DNA of 64,000 nt from Megalobrama amblycephala (lineage: Eukaryota; Chordata; Actinopteri; Cypriniformes; Xenocyprididae), in the NCBI RefSeq assembly GCF_018812025.1, contig NC_063057.1:21499138-21563137 (forward strand), in the 5' to 3' direction. Position numbers and translations under genes: made by a program. A model generated the notes under the pieces. It saw only the letters and a list, made by a program, of their open reading frames with translations. It was not told the DNA's origin and did no database searches. Shown here piece by piece: positions 20,440 through 32,832 of the stretch; position 1 is the stretch's first letter; each line of letters starts with the position of its first letter.

Positions 20440-21938
20440 AGGCCCATCTTTCCGTCAGCACAGACGAATTGTTCGCGCGGGCGCGGCCCACAAAGACTCT
20501 AATCAGTGTGCTCAGTCTGTCTAAAAGCGCTTATCAATGTCAAAATGTTTGAGATAACCAATCAAATCAAAGGAGGCGGGATTTACTGTCCACGGAAACC
20601 GAGCAGCGCTGCACTATTTAATGCTTGTAGAATGCGAGCCGAGATAACATAAGCAGCTGAACAAAACAATATAGCCTACAGCAATGTTTGCCAACTGTTT
20701 ACGATAAATAATAATAATAAACTGTTAAACGACGGGGATTCATTTCGAGGACGCACTTCTGACCTTTTCGGATTGTTATTCTTCACACATTGGATAAAGA
20801 AACATTAACGTAACCTATAGTGTTCAGCATGTCAGATAAAAGTGAATGTGTGTCTGTTGTCAGGATTTCTTCAGTAATTTCACAATCATAAAACTCGAAA
20901 TATTCTCAAACTTAAACTGCATGGCAAAACCAGCAGCTTTCATATAACCTATGTCCCGTAAAGTGTAAAACATATAATTTTCTAATAGTTCACACGCATT
21001 ATTTTACAGACTGGCGATCAAAAGTTTGAAATAAGACTTCTTTAATGTTTTTGAGGCGGAGAAGTAGGAGGAGGAAGATAAGTATTCTCTTGAGAAGGAA
21101 TGCAATGAAGCATTTTGCCTTTAACAAATACCCAAACGCCCCTTTCTCCTAGCATTTTTGTGCGCACAATGTCCATCTGTCGTGCTCGCTTGCTCTCAAT
21201 AGGCTACTGAGAATCATAAGTTAGGAAAGTCTGTCCTTCTCGGGCAGGTTTTTATTAGTTTCGGTTTAGGAAAAAGGGCTCCACTTAATATTAAGTGGCC
21301 TTAATACTATGTACTTACATCAAAAAGTAAGTACAATGTACTTATTGGGTTCATATTGAATTGAAAATCACTTTTGCTGCTATTGAGGTGGGATGTGGGT
21401 AAGGTTAGGTACAGGTTTGGTGGTATGGGTTTAAGGGTAGGGGTAAGGTGTAAGGGATGGGTCAACAGTGTTGGTTGGGTTGGTTAAAAAAAGCTTTAGA
21501 TCACTCCACAAGCACGCAGCTTATAGTTGCATGAGTTCCACTTGGACGTAAAAAGCAAAATTGTCTTGCTATTGGATCCAAACCTTTGAAACGTTGTTTG
21601 AGCTGGACCTACTCTGAACCTGTTTAGTCATAGGAGAGTCACGTCATAAAAAAGCTTTAGTTATTTATTTGTTAGTTATTTGCGGCTTCCCATTTCATTT
21701 AGCGATATAAAGTTTGGAGTTTTGTTTTTGAATTTCATCTCTATTTATTTGCTGCTAGCCAACGCATTTATCAGATCCAAAAGCATTGTTGAGAGGAGTT
21801 ATGGAAAAGCACAGACGAATGATATCATCAATCGTTGTCGTTATCATGATAGAAACTCGAGGTAAGTCATTTTTTAAAGTTAAAGTAATCCAAAAAAGTA
21901 TTGCTTTTCAGGTGGAGAGGTATTTCAGAGCTCTCTGA
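20440..21938. other. Core of long-TIR element, no gene recognised
   Basis: Includes a G-rich 'gggtttaagggtaggggtaagg' type stretch (21400-21470), a common fish repeat. No exon with both splice sites could be supported. Confidence 0.4.
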
Positions 21939-22662
21939 GGGTGCGTTCACACTTGTCATGTTTGGTTCGATTAAAACGAACCCTGGTGCGATTGCTCGGT
22001 TAGTGCGGTTCATTTGAACATATGTGAACGCTGCCATCCGAACCCTGGTGCGCACCAAACAAGCGGACCGAGACCGCTGAAAAGATGGGTCTCGGTCCGC
22101 TTCCAAACGAACTCTGGTGCGGTTCAAATGATATATGAACGCAACACGGACCAAAGACATGTAACCGAACCAAAAACAGGAAGACGAGACCCTAAAAAGG
22201 ACAGAATCCTCACGCATGTCGGTTTTTCTCGTCATAGTTGCGAGTTTGCCCATCACAGGCATCAGACGCGCATCTCCACGCAGCAGATCATTTGTGTGTG
22301 TGACGGATGGATTCCCGCCGCTGATTTGACTACTTTACACGTTTTATAAGCTCTTCACGAGTTCCCAGCTGGCCAAAATACCATCACATGCAGGCTACGC
22401 ACCGCTACGCATACACAACGAGTGCATTTACCTCAGAAAACAGCATTGTTTTGGATGTTAGGTAAGTTCCGTCTCAAAATAGGCAATACGTCATAAAATC
22501 TGACCAATCACGTTGTGAATGTATCCCTATGCCTTATGGTTCGGTATCTTTTGGTTCGGTGATAAAATTGCCAATCTGAACGCTAACCGGACCAGGACTA
22601 AATGTTTTTTTTTCTTCTTTGGTCCGGACCAAACGAACCGAACTACAAGTGTGAACGCACCC
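21939..22662. mobile_element. Intact Harbinger-like MITE, TIR GGGTGCGTTCACACTTG
   Basis: Ends GGGTGCGTTCACACTTGT and ACAAGTGTGAACGCACCC are inverted, 724 bp apart, and flanked by TGA on both sides (21936-21938, 22663-22665). A 3-bp target duplication suggests PIF/Harbinger. The interior has inverted 'cgaaccctggtgcg' and 'ggtccgg' blocks. It is the undisrupted reference for the copy split at 47988-57465. Confidence 0.75.
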
Positions 22663-23689
22663 TGAGAGTCCACAACAGCAGTGTTGTATTGATTTAGCCC
22701 AATCGTTACATGACCTGGTTATACAATTAAAATCTTTTTCCGTTTAGATCATGTTTGCAAAAAGCTGATCAAGAACATAAGGAGGTTGAGTAAATAATAA
22801 GATAATTCTCATTGTGTAATGATAATAATAACAATTTTTATTTTGTAGTCAGAAAAACTTTTCAAACCGGCTAACTGATAAACTATTATTTTCAAACAAA
22901 TGAATAAGTCTTCAATTTGTTACATAGGAGTTCAAAGCGGTTTGTATCGTTAATACTTCTCCTTTCACATTTAGCAGGGAGTGGAGCAGCGTTTTCACAA
23001 GCAAAATTCTGCTGCTGACCCAGAGGATGGAGTGGAAGTACCAGATATCCATCAGAGAAGAATTTATTTCGTTCAGACATATCACCTTTGAATGACTGGG
23101 ATCTTGATCTTCAGACACCTAATATTATGCAAATATTTTACTTTCTTTAGCGCTCTAGATTAAAACAAACACAGCTCAGAAATAAATAAGATGTTGTACT
23201 TTACTCCTATTACTCGATGCTGATCTTGGATAAACAAGAATTAAGATAACCCATCTCTGAGTCCATGTAATGCAAATGAATATGTATTTTAAAAAGGTTA
23301 CACTTTAAAAACCACACACAGTGACTGTGACAGTTATCTATACAACCCCAGTGAAGTAAAACAATAGGTAACTATTTACCATCGCTTCTGACTAACTGCA
23401 TGCTACAATCTACTTGAATATGGACTCACAGAGATTGATTATTTTCTTAAAAAGCAGTGTTTATATGAAGAAAGTAATATAGTACATCTTGGATGGCATG
23501 AAAGACTATTAACAAAGACATATATTGCACTCCCCTACCACATATTGTACCCACTGTCACTGTTTTATTTTTACTGTGACAGTAACTGTTTAAATGATCT
23601 CTGCATCATTAAAATAAAACATTTTACACATATTTTGTATATCATGTACATTTTGTTTAGTAATACATGAATATTATGAGAAAAAAAAA
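22663..23689. other. No recognised feature
   Basis: AT-rich DNA in the core of the long-TIR element. Short frames on the minus strand lack family motifs. Confidence 0.4.
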
Positions 23690-23967
23690 AGTGATGCATA
23701 GCCAAGTATGGTGTCCCATACTTTGAATTTGTGCTCTGCATTTATCCCATCCAAGTGCACACACAGCAGTGGGCAGCCAATTTTTGCTGCGGCACCCAGA
23801 GAGCAGTTGGGGGTTTGGTGCCTTGCTCAAAGGTCTCACCTCAGTTGTGGTATTGAGGGTGGAAGAGAGGGCTATATATTCACTCCCCCCACCGACAATT
23901 CCTGCCATATTGAGACTCGAACCCACAACCTTTGGGTTACAAGTCTGACTCTCTTAACCACTATGCA
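23690..23967 (-). mobile_element. tRNA-derived SINE of the V-SINE type (HAmo-like)
   Basis: On the minus strand the head reads GTGGTTAAGAGAGTC (A-box region) and GGTTGTGGGTTCGAGTCTC (B box). The V-SINE conserved core follows: 'gagcaaggcaccaaaccccc', 'ctgctctctgggtgccgcag', 'ggctgcccactgctgtgtg', and the tail 'aaatgcagagcac'. It is complete or nearly so, and resembles SINEs abundant in cyprinids. Confidence 0.8.
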
Positions 23968-23989
23968 GTTAGTGTTTTGAAAAATAAAA

Positions 23990-24315
23990 AAAGTGATAGT
24001 TCACCCAAAAATGAAAATTTTGTCATCATTTACTCACCCTCAAGTAGTTCCAAACCTATATGAATTTGTTCTGCTGTACACAAAGGAAGATATTCAGAAG
24101 AATCTCAGTAACCAAACTGACATCACCCCCCATTGACTACAACAACAGGAAAAATAAATACTATAGTAGTCAATGGGGGGTGATGTCAGTTTGGTTACTG
24201 AGATTCTTCTGAATATCTTCCTTTGTGTACAGCAGAACAAATTCATACAGGTTTGGAACTACTTGAGGGTGAGTAAATGATGACAAAATTTTCATTTTTG
24301 GGTTTTTTCCCTTTA
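23990..24315. mobile_element. Near-perfect palindromic MITE (Angel-like)
   Basis: Left arm 24001-24139 ('tcacccaaaaatgaaaattt', then 'gtcatcatttactcaccctc', to 'ccccccattgactac') is almost exactly the reverse complement of the right arm 24165-24301, with a loop of about 25 bp. The whole would fold into a hairpin of about 140 bp. It resembles the zebrafish Angel-type palindromic MITEs. Nonautonomous. Confidence 0.85.
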
Positions 24316-24985
24316 AATGATGCATACCAATCACACCAAAAACACAAATGAAAGCACAATTACCCTTTATCCTCTGCATTAATGCCATTTCCAATCAAAT
24401 TATACAGGATAAAGTGCTCCTGACATTAATTTTGAAATACAATGACATATTTCATTTTCAACATTTCACGAATTAAAGGCTAAACAAGCCCTTATAACTG
24501 TTCGTTCCATTTTAAACTGAAAAGTGTAAACTCACATAAGAAGATTTGAAGATAAAGAGTGGTGCAGAGATGACTTCAAATCCCCTCCTCCTTGGAGTTT
24601 TATTGTAAGGTTTTTCAAATTATGAGTAGAAAAAAGCCTGTGGTAATCAAACATAAGTTGACAATACTTTGAAAATCAATTTTTGGAAATGTATGTTTTA
24701 AATAAGTAACTAGATAAGAACATATGGGGTGTGAGTGTGTGTAGTTTGCATTGTAGAACAAAATGCAGAACAAAAAGTATTGTCAAGTTATGTTTACCAC
24801 AGGCTTTATTTTACTCAAATTGAGAAAACCCATTTAAACACCCAGCGGCAAATTAGTCTGACATCATACCTTTACCACTCTACTGTCTAGAACTTTGGCA
24901 AGTAACACCCAGGACAGAAGGTCAGTTTAGCAATTTATATTTAAATGTACTGAATTTCCATGAAATGTCTCGATTAAAAATAATA

Positions 24986-25078
24986 CTGCAGCCAATTAGA
25001 GTGATTGTTCACAAAATCTTTTTTCTGCCTCATTTTAATTTATAATTTCTGAAAAATCACTCTGATTGGCTGTAGTAA
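24986..25078. repeat. Short hairpin repeat
   Basis: 'gcagccaattagagtgatt' and 'aatcactctgattggctg' are inverted around a spacer of about 45 bp. Confidence 0.6.
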
Positions 25079-25219
25079 TATTTGTAAATATATAGATATA
25101 TTTCATAGAAACTCAGTGCATTTAAAATTCCATAAATGTTAACAGTGGATTTATACTGTAACACTATAATTTTTGTTCTGACTTGTTTCTCTCTCATCTT
25201 AAAGTCAAAAATGAACCAG

Positions 25220-25221
<2 letters not shown>

Positions 25222-25284
<63 letters not shown>
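25222..25284. repeat. (TA)n microsatellite
   Basis: About 30 uninterrupted TA dinucleotides. Confidence 0.95.
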
Positions 25285-25286
<2 letters not shown>

Positions 25287-25660
25287 GACATTTAAATGTA
25301 CTAGGTTTCCATGTAATATTCAAGTACATCAAAAAAAGAAGAAAGAATCATGTTGGGTAGAGACAAAATGGTGGCACAGCTTCTTTTATGAGTATTAAAA
25401 AACAACAACTGCATATTATTTGACATTGTGACACCTTCAGAAAGGCACTACCATTGTTTGGGAAATTTAATATGAAGAAAAAGAAGCAGTCCGAAAAAGC
25501 ACACCAAAGATAGAAGGTCTGCAAGGTTGTTTGAGAACTTCTTCCTCACCATTACAGCCACATCCACCACTGAATTCAGGCCTCAGCTTCAACCATCTTC
25601 TCGCGGAAACCAACATGCATCTCTTGCATCCCCCTGGTCTGCTGCTCCACATTATCTCCT

Positions 25661-25667
<7 letters not shown>

Positions 25668-25734
<67 letters not shown>
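25668..25734. repeat. (TA)n microsatellite
   Basis: About 33 uninterrupted TA dinucleotides, followed by 'gcgccccctaccctc'. Confidence 0.95.
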
Positions 25735-25735
<1 letters not shown>

Positions 25736-26907
25736 CGCCCCCTACCCTCTTAGGATTTACCACGCCCAAGTTCTGTGGAGCACCGGGTTCTGACAAGTTT
25801 ATAAATTATTACACACCTCTGATATTAATAATATTTATAAGCTAAGATTTAATTTCCTGTTTATGTAAATAGTAGATGATGAAAAGAAAAGAAGAAAAAA
25901 AAAACTTATAATACAGGTAGGTATGGTTAAATACAACAAACTACAATGTTTTATTATCACAGAAAGTAATTCAATAAATAGTCAAGATGTCAGTAAATAT
26001 ATAAATAAATAGATTAAATAAAATAAGATAATAAATAGTTCACTAGATAAACCAATAAATCAGTATCTGCAGATGACTGAACAAGAATTTACAACCATAT
26101 ATAGACACGGAAATGGTGCCTAGACGGTAACCATAGAGACGAAACACACTATAGACAACAAACATATATGAATTACACATCTGTGGGCCCACACTCACAC
26201 GCATACATCCACAAACACCACCGTTGCAGGCCTGAGTCGTTGCTTGTGTGCGTTGTGGCCTAATAAAAACACAAACTGGCCTCTTCACTCCAATGAGCAA
26301 CACAAAACAACAGAGTACCTCGGTCCAGCCGCAGCGGCGCACTCAACCGCAACAAGCGGTCCGCTTGTTCTCAAACGATCCGCCACCTGCAACCAAAATC
26401 CTCCGTAACGGCGTACAGTATCCAGCGGTGCCAGAGGAGCTCTGAATCTGGCGGGGACTCGGAGCGCTATCTGGGGTTGCGACGACTCTCTGTCGGTGTC
26501 GGAGGAGCTCGTTTAATGTAGCCGATCAAAGCTCTATCATTGTTTCAACAATGTTGCGTCCCAATGGATACACTGTTACACACCGTCTTCTTATCTGAGC
26601 GTAAACGCTTAAAACACTCACATTTAGACAAGACTATAAATAAAACATTGACTGAGTATATTCTGGCTGAAAATAACTCCCACTTTACGAACAAAAAATT
26701 ATTTTAAAACTCAAAACACACGGAGAAACCCAACTAGCGTCTGACTCCCTTCAATCCCCTAACGGTCTTTTTTCTCAATCGATATCACTCACCAATTAGA
26801 ATACACCTGCCAGTAAAAGGGGTGGGACCATAACTTCCACAAACCAATCCAAAAGAATGATTTTGCTTAACCAAATTTGCATACACAGATTATAAATACC
26901 GGTTAAC
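25735..26907. other. Inner core of long-TIR element, one weak coding candidate
   Basis: GC-richer than its surroundings around 26200-26520. A plus-strand frame ending at 26445 (…QPQRRTQPQQAVRLFSND… then …NGVQYPAVPEEL) has a protein-like composition but no motif, and no splice site could be fixed. Confidence 0.25.
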
Positions 26908-28562
26908 ATGGACTATTTACTACAATTCAGTCATACATTTACATTGCAAAGGGCCGGCCCACGTTGTCCAGCGGCCCACAGGGAAAACTCCCGGTACTGC
27001 CGATAGCCTTGTCCGCCCCTGGGGGAAATAATGGGCGTCCAGTGCCACAAAACAAGATCACTTACCTTGTAATTATTATTGCTATAGCATCCCGATCGTC
27101 TGTTTGAGCCAATCGAGTACACTCCCGAAATGCCCTATTGCAGTCTGTAAGAAACTCTCTCCGCGCCATGTCCTGCTGCTGATGATACTACTACTACTAC
27201 TTTCTTCCTCGCCGCCAAAAGTTTTTGGTTAAAAGGAAGTTGCGCCAGACTTGAGCACATCGTAACCATTACGTAAGTGCTCGTTCACAATCTCATTAAT
27301 AATAAAACGATCTGAATCGTGCGTATCACCATATTAATTAGTCATGAGAAGGATTACAAACAGTTACGACAGGCAATGTCAACGTGACACAACACCTTTA
27401 TTTATTTAAATTATTCATGATATAGTGACCCAAGCACTACACTGAGCTTACCTCATCAATCATCAAAAGTCAACGACATTGACGAAAGGGTGACGCACAC
27501 ACACGGAAGAGCCACTTTTGCAGGAAACCGAATAGATAAATTTGGAATTAGGTGAACATTATGTTTTATTGACAGCACTGGGCGTAATGACAGAAATCAG
27601 AGTTGACAATTAAATGGTACTTTCGATGAAAGGAGATAATTACTGAAATGTAATTTCTTACAGATGAGGGAATCGTGAATTGCTGGACAGACGGATGGCT
27701 GAAGCACACTGGCTGACTATAGAGATACACACAGGAACAGACTATGGAGAATATCGTTGGAATACATTCTTGAGTTGTTTCCTATACATACATGCTTATT
27801 CCGTCTTAAAACAATGAAGGAGGCCTGCAGATGTTGAGAAGAACCATGGATTCAACATTCAATATGATTTTTCCCTCCATAATGCATAAGAATGTTCTAT
27901 GATGTAGATGAAATTCTCTAGGCAGATTTAAATTCGTGAGTAAACATTAGTGATTGCAGTACTGTACAACATTTGCTGGATGTTTGTGTAGGCTATGTAA
28001 TTTTTGGGGGAAGTGGGAAAAGATTATAACAAAACCACTCATTAAAAAACAATAATAAGCATGTACTTTCATTAGTGTATGTCTATAGATGAATATGTTA
28101 TAAAATCAATAGTGAACACACCTGTAGTTATGATGATATAATTTAGTTTTTAATAAACGTATTACTAGAATAAACTGCAGTGCAGTGAATAATGAAATTT
28201 CATCAACATAAGAGTGTTTACTGTGCTGTGTTAATTGTTTTGAGAGCAACAACATTCATTCATTTGAAGACATGTGTTAGGATTAAAATAAATACAAATA
28301 AAAAATGTATGCTATAATTATTATGTGTAGCCATAGTTGTAGCCTATTTATGCTCACTGTTCATTTTTAAAGATTTATTTTAGACAAAATCCTGCCATTT
28401 GCAATCCTAATCTGCTTGTGCAAGTACACCACACCACCAGGTGGTGGTAAAGTCCCACGTTTTTTATTTCGCAAATGACGCGTTAACACGTCATTTGCGC
28501 GTTAACACGTAATTACGTGTTAAGACGTCGGTTTCACACGTTTTGGCCCTTTTGGCCTTCCA
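26908..28562 (-). repeat. Right TIR of the long-TIR element
   Basis: Inverted copy of 18455-20439 of about 1.66 kb. It lacks the left-only block at 19275-19555; the junction here reads 'cgtcttaaaacaatgaagg'. Confidence 0.85.
27066..27169 (-). CDS. First coding exon inside the right TIR (inward-facing)
   Basis: Exact inverted copy of the exon at 20178-20281: ATG at 27169-27167, frame MARREFLTDCNRAF..., donor AAG|GTAAGT at 27066/27065. Transcription would run leftward into the core, toward the left-arm copy. Both reading frame and donor are conserved in the two arms, which fits either recent insertion or gene conversion between arms. Confidence 0.5.
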
Positions 28563-28862
28563 TAAAAAGAAACACGTAAAAAATTGCCGCGTTAACGCGA
28601 ACAAACAGTGCGTGTTGACACGGTCAAAAGTCACGCGTTTCGTTTAAAGACATTTGGCCCCGTTCGCGTTCCATACTAGCCTAACGTTACACTTGTTATG
28701 ACCGTGACAGAATTCACGACACACTATCGTTAAATATGACTATATATATCAATATATCTGAAAAATACAGCGACAGCGGACATTACTGAGTCCAGTAAAC
28801 TAACATGTTTAATGACAAACAATGTTTCAATGAGGGAAGATCAAAATAACTTACCTGAGGCG

Positions 28863-31099
28863 CAGGGGCGGAGCCAGGGGGTGGCCAGGGGTGGCCACGT
28901 AGCGAAGGCTACCTTGAAGATGATAAAGACTGGTTTCGGATAGGTATAGCAGTGTACCAGGTATGTCGGTCAGAACACGACAGAGAATGAAGTGTTAAAC
29001 TTGAGCTGGTTTAATATAGCATTTATGTAAATGTACATCAGAGGGGGGAGCCAACCATTAGCATGACCCTAAACAATGCTTGTTTGAATTTGCAACAACT
29101 CCAGTTACAATGAAGAAGGCCACAGAGAGCCAGTTGGGCCTCCTGAGGTCGAATCCAAAGGAGTTAACAAGTTCTGAGGAAACAGTGGTTAGTAGCACTT
29201 GCAGTGGGCCGAGCGAGCAAGCAATAATGGAGATGCTGGAGCACGAGAGGCACGTGTGGTTGAGTATACGTAGTCTTGATCAGATGGGAGTGTAACATAT
29301 GAATTGTACTGATATTTGTTGTGGTTTGCCTGTAACAGACAAAGAGCAGCACTCTAATAACAGTAAACACAATTATAACAGCATCAGTATACAAACTATT
29401 GACTCCTCCCTCACATATGAGCATAATAATGCATGAACATATAATATAATCACATACTGACCAGCATTAAATCACTTACATTAACTCACAATTATATCTT
29501 CCATCGTTTTACTATTATTATTTATCAACATTAATTATTATAACATTATGAACAGATCTCTGCACTATAGATCGACATTTAAGTTATGAGATATAGCATG
29601 GACAGATTGTCAATGTCATTCACAATGAATGAATTAGCATAGTGCCGTAACATTACACTACCAATAACTGCGTCATAACATAACAGCAAGTATAAATCAG
29701 CAAATAAAGTAATATTCCTGTACTCACTCTTATTAGACGCACAACAGCACAATATACACTCGATCTGAAGCTGGTAACCAATGTTATTAGTCTTCTCCAG
29801 TGCCTGTGTATGCGACAAACTTATATGTGCTTTGGCCACCCCGCTCACAACTGCTGCTTTTTTTTGATGACAAGAATTGCGTTTATTTAAACGCAGAACC
29901 GTCTCTTTAAGACCACAAAAAACGGGAGACTTTTCAGACGCGCACTCCACCTTCGCCTCAGCGCCAGGCGCAAGTCAAACGCGCGCGGAAATGATACAGG
30001 TGCGGAATGAGCTTCAGCAGAACAGCAGTGAACAGCGAACAATAACATTATATAGCTTACGTAAATGTTTCTCAACTGGTGGGTTGCAAGACGGTGCACT
30101 TTTCAATCACGCACAAATATGATGTGCTGTATATTACTCACTATAAATAAAGCGCAAAAGAAACTACGAGCATGCAACGTCGTAGTTCTGTCATCTATTA
30201 AGTCACGAAATAACCAAAAAGGCGATTAAAGCTGTGTTAAAACTGTGCATGCATGTATGTAGGCCTATTTGAGATATATATGCGTCACATGTCTCTGGAC
30301 TAAAATATTCTGCCTATGTGAGATCACAATATAAGGCACAAGCTGATATGTAATTTTTTAATGCATAAATAAATGTGAAAACTGTGCATTTGTAATAGAA
30401 GATGCTAATTTTATTAATTTATAAAGTACAAACAAAAATATCACATTTAAATGCATAATTAATTTTACATTCTGGCATTTATGTGCTGTTGATTTCTGCT
30501 TCCTTGTCAGCAAATGGGAATTCAAAAGAGAATTTTTGTACTGAGTTTAATTTAGGTATGATAGAACTGTTGCAATTATTTATTTTGACAATATAGAAAG
30601 TTAAACATTTAGTGTTTACTTTTTTTGGTTACTTTTTGAAACAGACAAACTCAGAATTGTTGAGGTTCATTGATTATACATAAAATTAAATGAAGGTTGA
30701 ATAATCTTTGAACTACAGTATGTAGTTATCTGCATGTCTCATCAATGGAGATGCAACAATGGAGAACAAGCTATTGGGGGTTTTGAGAACCAGAACTGAC
30801 TGAACAAGTTGAAGCTATAGTGTGAGCCCCTTTATTAATATGCCTGCAAATGAGGAATGATTACAACAAAACAACAAAAAAAGGTCAAATTCACTCAGCA
30901 TTCCATGATCTAATTCACTATCTTAATTACAATTAAGTACAAATTAACTGTATTCAGTTGTGTTGTAATCACAGTCCAGTAGCTACATTATAGTCAGACT
31001 CATTTTTATGTTGAAATTATGAATATTTCGGTGCCACCCCGGACTGGTTGCTGGCCCCTGCCTGGCCACCCCTATGAAAAAATCCTGGCTCTGCCACTG
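28863..31099. mobile_element. hAT element (nonautonomous) with 8-bp target duplication
   Basis: Ends CAGGGGCGGAGCCAGG (28863) and CCTGGCTCTGCCACTG (31099) are imperfect inverted repeats. The flanking octamer CTGAGGCG is identical on both sides (28855-28862 and 31100-31107), the hallmark of hAT insertion. A 71-codon plus-strand frame (29080-29295, MFEFATTPVTMKKATESQ...) may be a leftover 5' exon. No hAT catalytic or dimerisation motif is seen in the 2.24 kb. Confidence 0.85.
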
Positions 31100-31135
31100 C
31101 TGAGGCGGCGTGTGGGAACTCCCTTGACCAGCCAT
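31100..31135 (-). other. Candidate first coding exon interrupted at its donor by the hAT
   Basis: Minus-strand ATG at 31135 gives MAGQGSSHTPPQ. With the hAT and one target copy removed, the codon CAG abuts GTAAGT (28854 downward), a perfect donor. CpG-rich sequence (31185-31205) lies just upstream. No downstream exon was identified. Confidence 0.35.
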
Positions 31136-31549
31136 TTTTGCAGTGGCGCGAAAAAAAAAAAGCCGGGTCCCTTTAGGTGAGTGACAGGATCAGGGCGCGC
31201 GCGCACTCTGTGTGATCGATGTATCTCTCACTCGTATATTAATGCCTGTGACAGCGATGACGTAATTTTGACAGTAGATTGTCGCTTCATGATTCGTACT
31301 CGTAAACAAGACTCGTACTCGTAACCCAGCAATCGTAAAACTATGTTTCGTGTGTGTAAACTACACCAGTCGTAATTTTTGGAGTCGTACTCAAACAAAC
31401 GTGGCAAATGTCGTATCTGTATCTGTTTTGATCATAGATTCTGGAATCGTACCATCATAAACTCACGATTACGCTCAGATAATTTTGACAGTTTTAGAAT
31501 TACGCACGTAATTTCATTTATGCACGTGTTATTATTGACAGCCTTTTTA

Positions 31550-32005
31550 TTCCATAGTTTCAAAGAAAGAAAATCAAGTTGCTTGAATGGCCCAGTCAAT
31601 CACCTGACCTAAATCCCATAGAAAATCTATGGAGAGAACTAAAGATCAAAGTTCATAAGAGGCCCAAGATTTAAAAACCATTTGTGTGGAAGAATGGGCC
31701 AGAATCACTCCTGAGCAATGCAGACGATTGTTCTCTCCATACAAGAGGCATCTAGAAGCTGTAATCGCCAACAAAGGCTTTTCTACAAAGTATTAAATAA
31801 AGTGTGTTCAATACTTATTCCCTGTGTCATTTCACTTTATTTATTATGACTCAACTTGTATATGTAAATGTTCTGATTTCTTTGTATGAATTCAATATTT
31901 GGCTTGATGGCTACATCTGGTGGAAATTTTGTGTCAATAGCCCACTTAGAAATCCCCTTACTGATAAAAATGCTGATGTGTCAAATACTTATTTTCCCAG
32001 CTGTA
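31550..32005 (+). pseudogene. 3' part of a Tc1/mariner transposon
   Basis: Translation reads [20 protein letters not shown], the C-terminal block of Tc1 transposases containing the final catalytic Glu, then meets TAA at 'RPKI*' and further breaks. The element continues to a terminal repeat 'tcaaatacttattttcccag' ending near TA at 32004. The catalytic Asp blocks and the 5' end are absent, so this is a 5'-truncated dead copy. Confidence 0.8.
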
Positions 32006-32015
32006 TAATAATATA

Positions 32016-32832
32016 GGGGAGAGTGGGGTAAGATGAGCCATGTTTTATTTATGTGGTCCTCAAGATAAGAGGAAATGAGGCAGAAGTACAGTGAAAGTAT
32101 TGAAAGTAATTTCAGGATGTTTTCTATCATTTTAAATGATCATAATACTATGATCTATGACAAAGGCTTCTAAAAATATGGCTTCTTAAAAATTTTTTTT
32201 CCAGGTTAGGGGTAAGTTGAGCCAAGTCAATTGGTGGGTGTAAACTGATCATCTAACTGAATCTGAATCAAACCCATGTGAAATTTTAAAGATATTGTAA
32301 CTATTTTAAAAAATAATTTAACAATCAAATTTCTTTTTACAAATATTCTTTGTAAAAATATTTTACAAATTCTTTTTTAAAGCTAAATTTAACAACATTA
32401 AATCAACTAAATGAAGTTCTTTAATTATTCAGTATATGTTGAACAAAGTTGTGACCTTCCCATAAACAGACTAAACAGAGAGTTTGAGTAAAATTAAATA
32501 AAAACTAAATAAGAATGAATAAACGTCACTGAAAATAATAAATATTTTAGTCAAAAGGTTCTTGACATGGTAGTTTTTCTGCACTGCCGACCATGTTAGG
32601 CCATTAGAGACTACAGGTGGAAAGATATAAATGATTGAACATCCTCTGGTTCGTATCAGAGAAGGATTTGGTGCACTTGAACACCGTTCCTATCAAATAA
32701 ACTCGAAAATAAAGATAAACTAAACCAGTTGTGTAATATTACATTGAAATGACACCAGTTTATACTTCAGGTTTAACTTAATTCAGTGCCTTATTGTGTG
32801 GTAAGATAAAACACTGGCTCAATTTACCCCAT
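32016..32832. repeat. Degenerate 'gtggggtaagatgagcc' repeat
   Basis: The left edge 'gggagagtggggtaagatga', an internal 'ggggtaagttgagccaag' and the right edge 'ctggctcaatttacccca' (inverted relative to the left) outline an old fish DNA repeat. Confidence 0.5.

Larger units (their letters stand above)
18455..28562. mobile_element. 10.1-kb element with very long terminal inverted repeats
   Basis: The sequence beginning TGGAAGGCCAAAAGGGCC at 18455 is repeated in inverted orientation ending GGCCTTTTGGCCTTCCA at 28562, flanked on both sides by TA (18453-18454 and 28563-28564), a possible 2-bp target duplication. The left arm runs to about 20439 and the right arm from about 26908. By eye the arms are almost identical apart from one block of about 280 bp (19275-19555) present only on the left and a different number of subterminal repeats. 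The core (20440-26907) holds other transposons and no recognisable transposase, so the copy looks nonautonomous. I cannot assign a superfamily; the TA flanks alone are weak evidence. Confidence 0.75.

Noticed and set aside
25057..25845. Long frames of repeated Tyr-Ile
   Set aside because: Translation of (TA)n microsatellites; any frame is open.
28863..31099. Autonomous hAT
   Set aside because: Ends and target duplication are clear, but no transposase catalytic or hATC motif was found inside.
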